Assembly: GCA_963714125.1 (NCBI GenBank)
Contig: OY970234.1
Coordinates: forward strand, 1,240,001 to 1,304,000
Direction of reading: 5' to 3'
Source: CAWCAW01 sp963714125
GTDB taxonomy: Bacteria > Actinomycetota > Acidimicrobiia > Acidimicrobiales > UBA8190
DNA length: 64,000 bases
In this document: positions 50,661-59,377 of the stretch, piece by piece
Numbering within the stretch: position 1 is the stretch's first letter
Layout: every line of letters starts with the position of its first letter
Position numbers and translations under genes: made by a program
Notes under the pieces: model-generated
What the model was told of the DNA's origin: nothing
Seen by the model: only the letters and a program-made list of their open reading frames with translations
Database searches by the model: none

Positions 50661-50682
50661 TGTTACATAAGATGATGTAACA
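50661..50682. promoter_or_regulatory. perfect palindrome between chsH3 and merR
   Basis: TGTTACAT (50661-50668) and ATGTAACA (50675-50682) form a perfect 8-base inverted repeat with a 6-base spacer. On the minus strand a TTGACT lies just upstream and TAACAT within the palindrome could serve as the chsH3 -10. It is probably the operator for the MerR protein at 50715. Confidence 0.7.
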
Positions 50683-50714
50683 GTCAAGTGGCATGTGATG
50701 GTAGAGTGGGTCTC

Positions 50715-51146
50715 ATGGGCGTGACCAGGGTGAGCGTTGGAGTTGCCGACGGGGCGACTCTGGGGACTGCCGAGGTCACCGTCGACGATCTGGCTCGACA
50801 GACCGGCACCACGACGCGCAACATCCGGGCTTTGCAGACCCTCGGGCTCCTTCCTCGGCCCCGCGTGCTGGGCCGCACCGGTTACTACGGCGAGGAGCAC
50901 CGCCAGCGGCTGACCACGGTGCTGCGATTGCAGGACGACGGGTTCTCCTTGGCGTCCATCGCCAGACTCTTCGAGGCCCGCGACGCCGGAAGGACGCTCG
51001 ATGATGTGCTCGGCCCATCGGTGCCGCCCGTCGCTGCTGGTGCCGTCGACGACGAGTCCGACACCTTCGACAGCTGGTCGTCGCCCCGCCGGGGCCGACT
51101 CCTGTGGGTTGTCCCGTCCACGATGATCAGCGACGTGGCGTCCTAA
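50715..51146 (+). CDS. MerR-family regulator
   Basis: A 143-residue regulator; ATG 50715 is preferred over an upstream start at 50688. The winged-helix segment VTVDDLARQTGTTTRNIRAL, QTLGLLPRPRVLGRTGYYGE, RLTTVLRLQDDGFSLASIAR is a standard MerR DNA-binding domain. About 50 residues follow (ending PSTMISDVAS), too short for a large effector domain. It probably controls chsH3, itself or both through the palindrome at 50661-50682. The effector is unknown; a steroid acyl-CoA is conceivable, since the divergent gene acts on one. Confidence 0.87.
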   Translation: MGVTRVSVGVADGATLGTAEVTVDDLARQTGTTTRNIRALQTLGLLPRPRVLGRTGYYGEEHRQRLTTVLRLQDDGFSLASIARLFEARDAGRTLDDVLGPSVPPVAAGAVDDESDTFDSWSSPRRGRLLWVVPSTMISDVAS

Positions 51147-51174
51147 CGACAGGCCTCAGCGTCAGGCCTCAGCG

Positions 51175-52062
51175 TCAGGTGGTGGTGTCGGCCCCTTCAG
51201 CTACGAGCTTCTCGCTCACATCCCACAGTCGACGCGCCGCAGCGTCGTCACGCGCTGCCTTCGAAGGAGTGCGCGCCTTGCACTTGGCGAAGTACTTCCC
51301 TGACACCGTGGCGACGTCCGGAGACGAGGCCAGGTAGACCGAGGTGCGGGCGCCCTTTTCGGGGCTGAGGAAGAACGGCGCCGCAATCTTGATCCCAAAT
51401 CCCAAAGCCCCTCCGGTGTCGCCGTCGCGGCCGTAGCCGGTGCGCACCGTGCCGGGGTGCAAGCTGTTGGCCGTCACGCCCGTGCCGGCCAGCCGACGGG
51501 CCAGCTCGGTGGTGAAGTAGATGTTCTCGAGCTTGCTGGCGCTGTAGGAGGACATGGCGCTGTAGCCGCCTTCGAACTGCAGATCGTCGAAGTTCAGCCC
51601 GCGGCGCGCCCCTTTGTGGGCCGTCGATGCCACGTTCACGATGCGCGCCGGCGCGCTGGCCTTGATGCGGTCGAGCAACAACTCGGTCAACAGGAACGGT
51701 CCCAAGTGGTTGGTGGCGAAGGTGGCCTCGAAGCCGTCGACAGATAGCAGCCGGTACGACAGCACCAAGCCGGCGTTGTTGAGGAGGACGTCGATGCGGG
51801 GACACCGCTCGAGGATTTCCGCCGCTCCGGCCCGCACCGAGGCGAGATCGGCGAGGTCGAAGACGACGACTTCGACATTGTGGCTGCCGCTGCGCGCCGA
51901 GATATCGGCCACCGCCGCCTGCCCCCGGTCCGCATCTCGAGCCGTGATGACCACTCGTCCACCGGCCTGGGCCAAGGCGACGGCGGTTGCCTTGCCGATA
52001 CCGGAGTTGCCTCCGGTGATAACGACCGTCTTGCCACTCATGTCCCCCACGTCATGCTCCAT
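51175..52062 (-). CDS. SDR-family oxidoreductase (retinol-dehydrogenase-like)
   Basis: A 295-residue SDR from ATG 52062 (ATG 52041 possible). VVITGGNSGIGKATAVALAQ, VVFDLADLASVRAGAAEI, DVLLNNAGLVLSYRLLSVDG, FATNHLGPFLLTELLLDRI, IVNVASTAHKG and YSASKLENIYF define the retinol-dehydrogenase/WWOX-like group. Ser, Tyr and Lys are intact. Convergent with merR by 28 bases, following the FadD17-like gene on the same strand (48 bases). Substrate probably a lipophilic alcohol. Confidence 0.85.
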   Translation of the reverse strand: MEHDVGDMSGKTVVITGGNSGIGKATAVALAQAGGRVVITARDADRGQAAVADISARSGSHNVEVVVFDLADLASVRAGAAEILERCPRIDVLLNNAGLVLSYRLLSVDGFEATFATNHLGPFLLTELLLDRIKASAPARIVNVASTAHKGARRGLNFDDLQFEGGYSAMSSYSASKLENIYFTTELARRLAGTGVTANSLHPGTVRTGYGRDGDTGGALGFGIKIAAPFFLSPEKGARTSVYLASSPDVATVSGKYFAKCKARTPSKAARDDAAARRLWDVSEKLVAEGADTTT

Positions 52063-52110
52063 GGCCGGGAGCCTACGAGGTCCGGCTCCGGTGCCGGCGG
52101 GAACTCGAGG

Positions 52111-53775
52111 TCAGTCGACGCGGCGAGCGAGGCCGGCCTTGTCGGCGTCGGTGAGACGTTCGTAGCCCGAGTCGTTTCGCACGTCCGCCTTCCACCACAC
52201 GGGATCGGTGCAGTTCCAGCCCTCGGCTCGCAGCACCCGCACGAGCACTTTGGAGGTGGCGGTGATGGGCAGCGCGTCGCTCACGCGCAGAAATCGGGGT
52301 GCCCACTTGGTGCCGAGATCCTCTTGGGCGGCCACAAAGCCGGTGAACTCCTCGGGGTCGAAGGCCGCCCCGGGACGCAGCTGGATGGCCGCCATGACCT
52401 GGTCGCCCGCCACAGGGTCGGGAACGGCGTAGACGGAGCTGACCACCACGTCGCGGTGACGCTCGAGGATGCGGGCCACCGGCGCCGCCGCAAAGTTCTC
52501 GCCGTCGACGCGCAGCCAATCGTCGGCTCGTCCCGCGAAGTAAAAGAAGCCCGCCTCGTCCACGTAGGCGAGGTCGCCGGTCCAGTACCAACCGTTGCGC
52601 AAGCGGGCTTTTTCGGCGTCGTCGTTGTGCCAGTACCCCTCGAACCCCGCGCCTCCCCCCATCGACACCAGCTCGCCGATGGACTGCTCGGCGTTGACGA
52701 GCCGGCCGTGTTCATCGAAGCGAGCCACCACGCACGGCTCGCCGCTGTCGGGATTGACGACCATGGTGCCTTCGGGGGCCCGTCCGAGCGCGCCGTCAGG
52801 AGTGTCGGGGGTGCGCTGCACCACGGCGCCGCCCTCAGTGGATCCGTAGCTGTCGGTGACCACGCAGCCGAAGCGTTCGGCGAAGCGCGCTACGTCTCGC
52901 TGCGCCCCTTCGTTGCCGAAGACGCGGCGCAAGGTGTTGTCGGCGTCGCCAGGTTGCTCGGGGGTGGCCAGGATGTACGACAGCGGCTTGCCCACGTAGT
53001 TGAAGTAGGTCGCCCCGTAGCGACGCACGTCAGGCAGGAACCCCGATGCCGAAAAGCGTCCGCCCTCGGGGAGGGCCACGGCCGCCCCGGCCGCCAAGGT
53101 CGGGCCCCACCCCGCCATGAGCGCGTTGGAGTGAAACAACGGCATGGCCGCATAACAGACGTCGGCCGGACCGAGCTCGAACATCTGCGCCACGATGCCG
53201 CCGATGCCGGCCAGGCGACCTTGGGTGCAGCGGCACGCCTTGGGGGCTCCCGACGTTCCCGACGTGAAGATCAGGTAGCCGAGAGAGTCGCGCGTGACGC
53301 CGGACTCCTCGGCAGTGGGCGGGTCAACGCCGGCGAAGCGTTCGAGGTCCGAGCGGTAGCCGGGGTCGTCGATGATGAGAATGCGCGGGTTCGATGCCGA
53401 CGCCACCCCCATGTCCGCCCCTAGGTCGAGGCCATCGATGAGCGGCAAATGGGCGCGGTCGGTAACGAGAATCTGCACTTCGGTGTGGGCGAGGTCGCGG
53501 GCGAGATCGGATCCGCGGTGGGTGGGGTTGGCGCCCACCATCACTGCCCCGGCCAGCCCCGCTGCCCCCAGCCACCAGACGAATTCGGGGACGTTGTCGA
53601 GCAGAAGCCCGACATGGAATGCCCCCGGGCCTCGGAGTTCCGCCAGCCAGGCGGCCCGCTGGGCTCCGGCGGCCACCACGTCGTCCCAGCTCCAGGTCTG
53701 TGTTCCGGCCACCAACCCGATGTTTTCGTCCCCGGCTCGGGCTAAGAGCAGCTCAGCGATGGTCTCCACGCCCAT
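52111..53775 (-). CDS. fadD17: FadD17-like steroid side-chain CoA ligase
   Basis: A 554-residue adenylate-forming ligase from ATG 53775. LIFTSGTSGAPKACRCTQGR is the P-loop. VCYAAMPLFHSNALMAGWGP, YGATYFNYVGKPLSYILATP, VVTDSYGSTEGGAVVQRTPD and WYWTGDLAYVDEAGFFYFAG match mycobacterial FadD17 closely; there FadD17 activates C5 side-chain acids of cholesterol intermediates. The terminal TATSKVLVRVLRAEGW holds the catalytic Lys. A KstR-type site begins four bases upstream of the start. An upstream ATG at 53793 is possible and would put the site inside the gene. Confidence 0.87.
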   Translation of the reverse strand: MGVETIAELLLARAGDENIGLVAGTQTWSWDDVVAAGAQRAAWLAELRGPGAFHVGLLLDNVPEFVWWLGAAGLAGAVMVGANPTHRGSDLARDLAHTEVQILVTDRAHLPLIDGLDLGADMGVASASNPRILIIDDPGYRSDLERFAGVDPPTAEESGVTRDSLGYLIFTSGTSGAPKACRCTQGRLAGIGGIVAQMFELGPADVCYAAMPLFHSNALMAGWGPTLAAGAAVALPEGGRFSASGFLPDVRRYGATYFNYVGKPLSYILATPEQPGDADNTLRRVFGNEGAQRDVARFAERFGCVVTDSYGSTEGGAVVQRTPDTPDGALGRAPEGTMVVNPDSGEPCVVARFDEHGRLVNAEQSIGELVSMGGGAGFEGYWHNDDAEKARLRNGWYWTGDLAYVDEAGFFYFAGRADDWLRVDGENFAAAPVARILERHRDVVVSSVYAVPDPVAGDQVMAAIQLRPGAAFDPEEFTGFVAAQEDLGTKWAPRFLRVSDALPITATSKVLVRVLRAEGWNCTDPVWWKADVRNDSGYERLTDADKAGLARRVD

Positions 53776-53778
53776 TAT

Positions 53779-53792
53779 TGGAACACGTTGCA
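53779..53792. promoter_or_regulatory. KstR-type operator between fadD17 and the LLM gene
   Basis: TGGAACACGTTGCA matches TnnAACnnGTTnnA exactly, between the fadD17 start (53775, minus) and the LLM gene start (53847, plus). It can serve either or both. Confidence 0.7.
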
Positions 53793-53846
53793 TTTTTTTG
53801 GGCAAACTGGTACGTTCATCGCCGCGAGCGAGAGGAGCCGCCACCG

Positions 53847-54974
53847 ATGGAATTCGGGATATTCAACGGCGTGTGCCTGACGCCCACCTTCGTAGCGAAG
53901 TACGGGGCGGCGTCCGAGCACCAGCGGATTATGGACGAAGTCGCCTACACGGTGGCGGCTGACGCAGCCGGCTTCAAGTACACCTGGACCACCGAGCACC
54001 ACTTCCTCCACGAGTACTCCCACCTCTCGGCTAACGAGTCGTTCATCGCCTACGCAGCGGCCAAGACCAAGAACATCCACCTCGGATCGGGGATCTTCAA
54101 CATCACCCCGCCGGTGAACCACCCGGCCCGTATCGCCGAGCGTGTCGCCATGCTCGACCACCTCTCCGAGGGGCGCTTCGAATTCGGCCACGGCCGGGGC
54201 TCGTCCACGACGGAGCAGAAGGGATTCGGCATCGAGGACGCCGAGCTGACGCGCGAGATGGTGGCCGAGACGCTTCCGCAGATTGTGCGCATGTGGAAGG
54301 AGACCGACTACTCCTACGACGGCAAGTTCTTCTCCATGCCGAACCGCAACGTCCTCCCCAAGCCCTACACCAACCCCCACCCGCCCCTGTGGGTGGCTGC
54401 CGGCAGCCCGAGCACCTTTGAGCTGGCGGCGCGCAACGGCCTCGGGGTCCTGTGCTTTGCCTTCGGCAAGCCCGAGCAGTTCAGCCCGCTGATCGAGAAG
54501 TACAAGAAGGACATCGAGAACGCCGAGCCCATCGGTGGCTACGTCAACAACAACGTGATGATCACCTCGCAGATGTTGTGCCTCGAGGACGGGGGCCGCG
54601 CCCGTGACGTCTTTGCCGAGATGGACATCGGCTACTACCTGAGCCTGGTGTTCCGCTACCTCGACACCTTCCCTCGGCCTCCGGGCATCCCCGTGTGGCC
54701 CGACACCATTCCCAACCCGACCCCGAGCGCCATCAACGACCAGATCGCCAACGCGCAGATCGCGGTGGGAGATCCCGAAGAGGTCACCAAGGTGGTGCAG
54801 CGTTTCGCCGACACCGGCGCCGACCAGTTGAGTTTCGGCATGTTGTCGTCGGCCATGCCCATCGAGATCTGCGAGGAAGCCGTCGCCACCTTCGGTCGCC
54901 ACGTCCTGCCGAAGTTCGACAAGGACCCCGTGCACTCGACCACCCGTCAGCGCCAAGCCCAGATCGGTTCTTAA
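53847..54974 (+). CDS. LLM-class flavin-dependent oxidoreductase
   Basis: A 375-residue luciferase-like protein from ATG 53847 with GAGAGGAG just upstream; the frame extends further but overlaps the divergent FadD gene. MEFGIFNGVCLTPTFVAKYG, FKYTWTTEHHFLHEYSHLSA, IHLGSGIFNITPPVNHPARI and LDHLSEGRFEFGHGRGSS are the strand motifs of the bacterial-luciferase fold. The TEHHF motif is typical of FMN-dependent LLM monooxygenases as well as F420 enzymes. Substrate unknown; KstR-type control suggests a steroid intermediate. Confidence 0.86.
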   Translation: MEFGIFNGVCLTPTFVAKYGAASEHQRIMDEVAYTVAADAAGFKYTWTTEHHFLHEYSHLSANESFIAYAAAKTKNIHLGSGIFNITPPVNHPARIAERVAMLDHLSEGRFEFGHGRGSSTTEQKGFGIEDAELTREMVAETLPQIVRMWKETDYSYDGKFFSMPNRNVLPKPYTNPHPPLWVAAGSPSTFELAARNGLGVLCFAFGKPEQFSPLIEKYKKDIENAEPIGGYVNNNVMITSQMLCLEDGGRARDVFAEMDIGYYLSLVFRYLDTFPRPPGIPVWPDTIPNPTPSAINDQIANAQIAVGDPEEVTKVVQRFADTGADQLSFGMLSSAMPIEICEEAVATFGRHVLPKFDKDPVHSTTRQRQAQIGS

Positions 54975-55594
54975 GCCCCTAGCGCGGCGGTGATCTCTGT
55001 CACCGTCGCCAAGGTGGCCAGCAGCGGCAAGGTGTGGCGCAACACAGCCTGCGCGTAGTCGGGTGGTATCCCGGCCACGGCGTCGGTGGCCACCACCACT
55101 CGGTAGCCGAGGTCAACGGCCTCGATGACGAGCCCGATGATGGCCACGTTGAGCGATACGCCGGTGGCGATGACCGTGGTCACCCCGAGGGCACGCAAGG
55201 TGACGTCGAGAGACGTGCCGCTGAAGGGGGCCACCCCGTGGCGGCGGTGCGAGACGAGGTCGCCGGGCTCGGGCCCGAGACCAGGTACGAGTTCCACCGC
55301 GGCGGTGCCTTCGATCAGGTGATCGGTCATGCGGGCCACGGCGCTCAGCAGCGGGGCGTTGGTCGACGACCCGGCCCGATCGGATCGGAAGCCGGCCGTG
55401 CAGTGCACCACGGGAACACCCACGCGCCGGGCCACCTCCAGCAGCTCGACGGTGGCCGGAATCACCCCGCCGCTGTCCACCGCCGCGGCCAGCTCGGGGA
55501 AACTCGAAAGGTCACCGACCACGCCGCGCTGCAGCTCCATGGTCAGCACACAGGCCTGTCCATCACCCACCAGGTCAGCAAGCGTTGTGGGCAC
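54971..55594 (-). CDS. isochorismatase-like hydrolase, catalytic residues altered
   Basis: A 207-residue protein with the isochorismatase/cysteine-hydrolase fold (ACVLTMELQRGVVG, PVVHCTAGFRSDRAG, APFSGTSLDVTLRALGVTTV, ATGVSLNVAIIGLVIEAVDL). The family triad Asp-Lys-Cys is not conserved. Glu20 stands for Asp, the Lys position is Arg (SHRRHG, 117-118) and Ala151 replaces the nucleophilic Cys (GVSLNVA in place of GVxTNVC). It is therefore either a non-hydrolytic binding protein or uses another chemistry. Convergent overlap of four bases with the LLM gene. Confidence 0.8.
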   Translation of the reverse strand: MPTTLADLVGDGQACVLTMELQRGVVGDLSSFPELAAAVDSGGVIPATVELLEVARRVGVPVVHCTAGFRSDRAGSSTNAPLLSAVARMTDHLIEGTAAVELVPGLGPEPGDLVSHRRHGVAPFSGTSLDVTLRALGVTTVIATGVSLNVAIIGLVIEAVDLGYRVVVATDAVAGIPPDYAQAVLRHTLPLLATLATVTEITAALGA

Positions 55595-55612
55595 GGCGGC
55601 GAAGCGTAGCGG

Positions 55613-57235
55613 TCAGGTTGCGGCCATCCCCGCGGCCACGACGGCGTTGGCCCAGGGGTAATCGGGCTTTCCGCTCGGCGAACGCTGGATTTGTTCGACC
55701 ACGTAGAGATGGCGGGGAATCTTGTAGCCCGCCACGTGCGTACGGCAGTGCTCCTGAATGGCCTCCAGCGACGGGGCGCTGTGGTCGTGGCGCGGCTCGA
55801 CGATGGCGGCCACGGTTTGACCCCAGCGTTCATCCGGGGCCCCCACGACGATGGCGTCCATGACGTCGGGGTGGGAACGGACGACGGCTTCCACCTCTTC
55901 GGGGAAAATCTTCTCGCCGCCTGAGTTGATGCAGATCGAACCGCGGCCGAGCAACGTCACCGACCCATCGGCTTCCACGGTGGCGAAGTCCCCCGGCATG
56001 ACGTGGCGCTTGCCGTCCACGGTGATGAACACCTCGGCCGTCTTGACCGGGTCGTTGTAGTACCCGACGGGGATGTCGCCGCTGCGGGCGATCTTCCCGA
56101 TCACTCCCGATCCCGGCTTGACGGGTTCGAGGCCCTCGTCGAGGACGACCGTCCCCCCGAGCGACGTGACCGTGGGGCCGCTGCGCATGGCGGTCGCCCC
56201 GGCGTGGACCATGGTGATCCCGTTGTTCCCGGATTCTGATGAGCCCACGGCGTCGGTCATCACCAGGTTGGGAAGGTGGCGGAAGAAGTCGTCCTTGACG
56301 GCGGGTGAGAACAGCGCCGCGGTGGAGGTGATGCCGATGAGCGACGACAGGTCATAAGGAATCTCGGGGTCATCGAGCGCCTCGATGAGGGGCTTGCCCA
56401 TGGCGTCGCCCGTGATCATCACCATGTTGACGCTCTCGCGTTGGATCAGGCCCCATACTTCCGCCGGCTCGAACTTCGGCACCAGGATGACGCGGTTGGC
56501 GACGAAGCTCTGCCCCATGACGCCCCACTGGGTGGCACCGTGCATGAGCGGGGCAATGGGCAGAAACGTGATTTGGCCGGCTTGCGCAACGGCCTTCTCC
56601 ACCATCTGCTCGGGCCGGTCCATCCGAAACCCCGTCAGGGCGTCGATGCCCCCACCAAGGGCAAAGAAGACGTCGCGGTGGTGCCATACGACCCCCTTGG
56701 GCATGCCGGTGGTTCCGCCCGTGTAGAGGATGTAGATGTCGTCGTCGGCGCGCGGCGCGAAGTCGCGTTCGGGAGCACCGTCGGCCACGGCGTCCTCGTA
56801 ATCGACGGCGGCCGGGGAAGGGTTGGGCTCCTGGCTGTCGTCGTCGATGACCACGACGTGGCGGAGCCCGGTCAGCTCGGGCAACAAGGCGGCGACGTTG
56901 GGTGAGTACTGGCGCTGGTGCACCAGAGCGACCAGATCAGCGTTGGTGAAGAGGTACTTGAGCTCTTCGTGCACGTAGCGGTAGTTGATGTTGATCCACA
57001 CGGCCCGGAGCTTGAACACCGCCCACGCCGTCTCCACCCATTCGACGCTGTTGAGGGCGTAGATGCCGACGTGGTCGCCCGGTCCGACTCCATGGGCGGC
57101 CAGGTGGTGAGCGAGGCGGTTAGCCCGTTCTTCCATCTGCGCGTACGTGCGCCGCTTGCCTTCGGCCACCAGGTATTCACGGTCGGGGAAGGCGTCTACG
57201 GCCGCTTCGAACAGGTCGGCGAGATTGAATTGCAC
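55613..57235 (-). CDS. fadD19: FadD19-like steroid side-chain CoA ligase
   Basis: A 540-residue AMP-forming ligase from ATG 57235. ININYRYVHEELKYLFTNAD, YILYTGGTTGMPKGVVWHHR, PLMHGATQWGVMG, MITGDAMGKPLIEALDD, SSESGNNGITMVHAG and RGSICINSGGEKIFPEEVEA reproduce mycobacterial FadD19, which activates the C8 side-chain carboxyl of cholestenoate-type acids for beta-oxidation. SPSGKPDYPWA carries the final Lys. A KstR-like site lies 11 bases upstream of the start. This assigns the first activation step after P450 oxidation to the same region. Confidence 0.88.
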   Translation of the reverse strand: MQFNLADLFEAAVDAFPDREYLVAEGKRRTYAQMEERANRLAHHLAAHGVGPGDHVGIYALNSVEWVETAWAVFKLRAVWININYRYVHEELKYLFTNADLVALVHQRQYSPNVAALLPELTGLRHVVVIDDDSQEPNPSPAAVDYEDAVADGAPERDFAPRADDDIYILYTGGTTGMPKGVVWHHRDVFFALGGGIDALTGFRMDRPEQMVEKAVAQAGQITFLPIAPLMHGATQWGVMGQSFVANRVILVPKFEPAEVWGLIQRESVNMVMITGDAMGKPLIEALDDPEIPYDLSSLIGITSTAALFSPAVKDDFFRHLPNLVMTDAVGSSESGNNGITMVHAGATAMRSGPTVTSLGGTVVLDEGLEPVKPGSGVIGKIARSGDIPVGYYNDPVKTAEVFITVDGKRHVMPGDFATVEADGSVTLLGRGSICINSGGEKIFPEEVEAVVRSHPDVMDAIVVGAPDERWGQTVAAIVEPRHDHSAPSLEAIQEHCRTHVAGYKIPRHLYVVEQIQRSPSGKPDYPWANAVVAAGMAAT

Positions 57236-57246
57236 GACCCCAAAGT

Positions 57247-57260
57247 TAGAACATGTTTCG
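57247..57260. promoter_or_regulatory. KstR-like operator upstream of fadD19
   Basis: TAGAACATGTTTCG fits TnnAACnnGTTnnA except for the last base. It is 11 bases upstream of the fadD19 start codon, within the 77-base gap to dxs. Confidence 0.55.
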
Positions 57261-57312
57261 GTCTTGGGGACAGGCGAACCGCCATCGCCCGGACCAGCGG
57301 CGGTCGGGGGCG

Positions 57313-59208
57313 TTAGGAGAGCTGGAGACGATCCCGTTCGGCCACCAACGCCTCGGTGACGGCGGCGGCGATGCCGGGGCCGTCGAGGCCGAGGTCGGCC
57401 AGGATGGCGGCTGGTTTGCCTTGGGGGATGTAGGCCCGGGGCACCCCCAAGGTGCGCACCGGAGGAAGGGGGCGGCCGAAATCTTTGAGGCTACGCATGG
57501 CCTCGAGGACGTACGACCCGGCCCCGCCGATGCGGATGCCGTCTTCGACGGTGATCACCAGTCCATGGCCCGCGGCGTCCATCAACATGGCCGGATCGGG
57601 CGGGGCAATCACGCGGACGTCCCACACCGTGGCGTCCACCCCGTCGGCGGCCAGCTTCTCGGCGGCTTCCTCGGAGGCTTCGACCATCTTGCCCACCGCC
57701 AAGATGCACACCTCGTTGTCGCCTCGGCGCACGAGGCGGGCCGACAAACCCTGGCCGACGATGTTGCCGGGGGCCTGGCGAGCCGGGGTCTTCGGGAAGC
57801 GAATGGTGGACGGGCCCGGCAAGGTCAGCGCCGTATCGAGCATGGCCTGCACCTCCTGGGCTGAGGAGGGGGCGAACACCGTCATATCGGGGATGGACAG
57901 GGCCAGGGCCATGTCGAGCACGCCGTGGTGGCTGGGCCCGTCGTCGCCGGTGATGCCGGCTCGGTCAAGGGCAAAGACGACGGGGAGGTTGTGCAGCCCC
58001 ACATCCAAGTTGGCCTGATCGAAGGCTCGCGAGAAGAAGGTGGAGTAGACCGCCACCACCGGCCGCAGTCCCGCCATGGCCATGCCCGCCGCGGCGGTGA
58101 CGGCGTGTTGCTCGGCGATGCCGACGTCGAGGAAGCGGTCGGGATAGGCGCCTTCGAAGGGCAACAGGCCGGTGGGACCGGGCATGGCGGCGGTGATGGC
58201 CACCACCTCGGGGCGCGTGGGGGCAATGTCGAGAAGGGCTCTGGTAAAGGCATCGGTGTAGGTGGCAGGAGCCACATCCACCAGCGGCGCCACGCGGCTG
58301 GGTTGCACCTTGAAATCGTGAAGGCGCTGGACCTCATCCTCTTCGGCCGGTGCGTAGCCCCGTCCCTTTTGGGTGAGCACATGGACGAGAATGGGCCCGT
58401 CCCATTCGGCCGCGTTGGCAATGGCGTGCTGCATACCGATCACGTCATGACCGTCGATGGGTCCGGCATAGCGCACGCCCAGCGCTTCGAAGAACCAGTG
58501 CGGGGTGACGATCTCGCGCACGGCGCTGGTCAGGCCGTGCACGCCCGAATAGGCGAAGCCCCCCAGGGCGGGCACCCGCCGCAACAAGTTGCGCATGCGC
58601 TCGCGGGCGTGGACGTAGGACGGGTTGAGCCGCAGATAGGTGAGCTCCGACGACAATTTGGAGACTGTCGGCGCGTAGGAACGGCCGTTGTCGTTCAAGA
58701 CGATGGTGACGCGCGACCCTGAGTGGCCCAGGTTGTTGAGCGCTTCGTAGGCCATGCCACCGGTGAGCGATCCGTCCCCGATGATCGCCACCACCCGCCG
58801 CTCATGTTCACCGCGCAACCGGAACCCGGTAGCGATCCCGTGCGCGTAGCTGAGCGCGGTGGACGCGTGGCTGTTCTCTATCCAGTCATGGGCAGACTCG
58901 TGGCGCGACGGGTAGCCCGACATTCCACCCGGCTGGCGCAAGGTGGGGAACTGGCCCTGGCGGCCGGTCAGGAGCTTGTGCACGTAGGACTGGTGACCGG
59001 TGTCCCACAGCACCACGTCACGGGGCGAGTCGAAGACGCGGTGCACAGCCAGGGTCAACTCGACGACGCCGAGGTTCGAGCCGAGATGCCCGCCCGTGGC
59101 TGTCACGGTGTCCACGATGCGCGTCCGGATCTCCGCTGCCAGTTGGTCGAGTTGGTCCTTCGACAAACTGCGCAGGTCAGACGGGTCGTGGATGTTGTCG
59201 AGAAGCAT
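57313..59208 (-). CDS. dxs: 1-deoxy-D-xylulose-5-phosphate synthase
   Basis: A 631-residue thiamine-diphosphate enzyme catalysing the first step of the MEP isoprenoid pathway (pyruvate plus glyceraldehyde 3-phosphate). ATG 59208 begins LLDNIHDPSDLRSLSKDQLD. TGGHLGSNLGVVELTLAVHR, VVLWDTGHQSYVHKLLTGR and IIGDGSLTGGMAYEALNNLG hold the cofactor domain. DVGIAEQHAVTAAAGMAMAG and RAGITGDDGPSHHGVLDMA follow in order. Full length. A longer frame upstream to 59583 is spurious. It carries no link to the steroid genes beyond adjacency. Confidence 0.95.
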   Translation of the reverse strand: MLLDNIHDPSDLRSLSKDQLDQLAAEIRTRIVDTVTATGGHLGSNLGVVELTLAVHRVFDSPRDVVLWDTGHQSYVHKLLTGRQGQFPTLRQPGGMSGYPSRHESAHDWIENSHASTALSYAHGIATGFRLRGEHERRVVAIIGDGSLTGGMAYEALNNLGHSGSRVTIVLNDNGRSYAPTVSKLSSELTYLRLNPSYVHARERMRNLLRRVPALGGFAYSGVHGLTSAVREIVTPHWFFEALGVRYAGPIDGHDVIGMQHAIANAAEWDGPILVHVLTQKGRGYAPAEEDEVQRLHDFKVQPSRVAPLVDVAPATYTDAFTRALLDIAPTRPEVVAITAAMPGPTGLLPFEGAYPDRFLDVGIAEQHAVTAAAGMAMAGLRPVVAVYSTFFSRAFDQANLDVGLHNLPVVFALDRAGITGDDGPSHHGVLDMALALSIPDMTVFAPSSAQEVQAMLDTALTLPGPSTIRFPKTPARQAPGNIVGQGLSARLVRRGDNEVCILAVGKMVEASEEAAEKLAADGVDATVWDVRVIAPPDPAMLMDAAGHGLVITVEDGIRIGGAGSYVLEAMRSLKDFGRPLPPVRTLGVPRAYIPQGKPAAILADLGLDGPGIAAAVTEALVAERDRLQLS

Positions 59209-59377
59209 GCAGGATCCTGGTCCGGGCGATGTCGGCTGGGGCCTAACGCTACTCCGAGTGACTCGGCCCAGGACCTCGCTTCGAGAACCGCAGTGGGGTG
59301 CAGCCCGTCGGCCGATGCGACAGACTCGCCGTGGAAATACCGGCCACCACCGCCGGGAGACGACAAAGGGGCGAACC

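Noticed and set aside
59000..59377. Extension of the AIM24 frame upstream
   Set aside because: The N-terminal part lies over the dxs coding region and shows no AIM24 pattern before ATG 59378.
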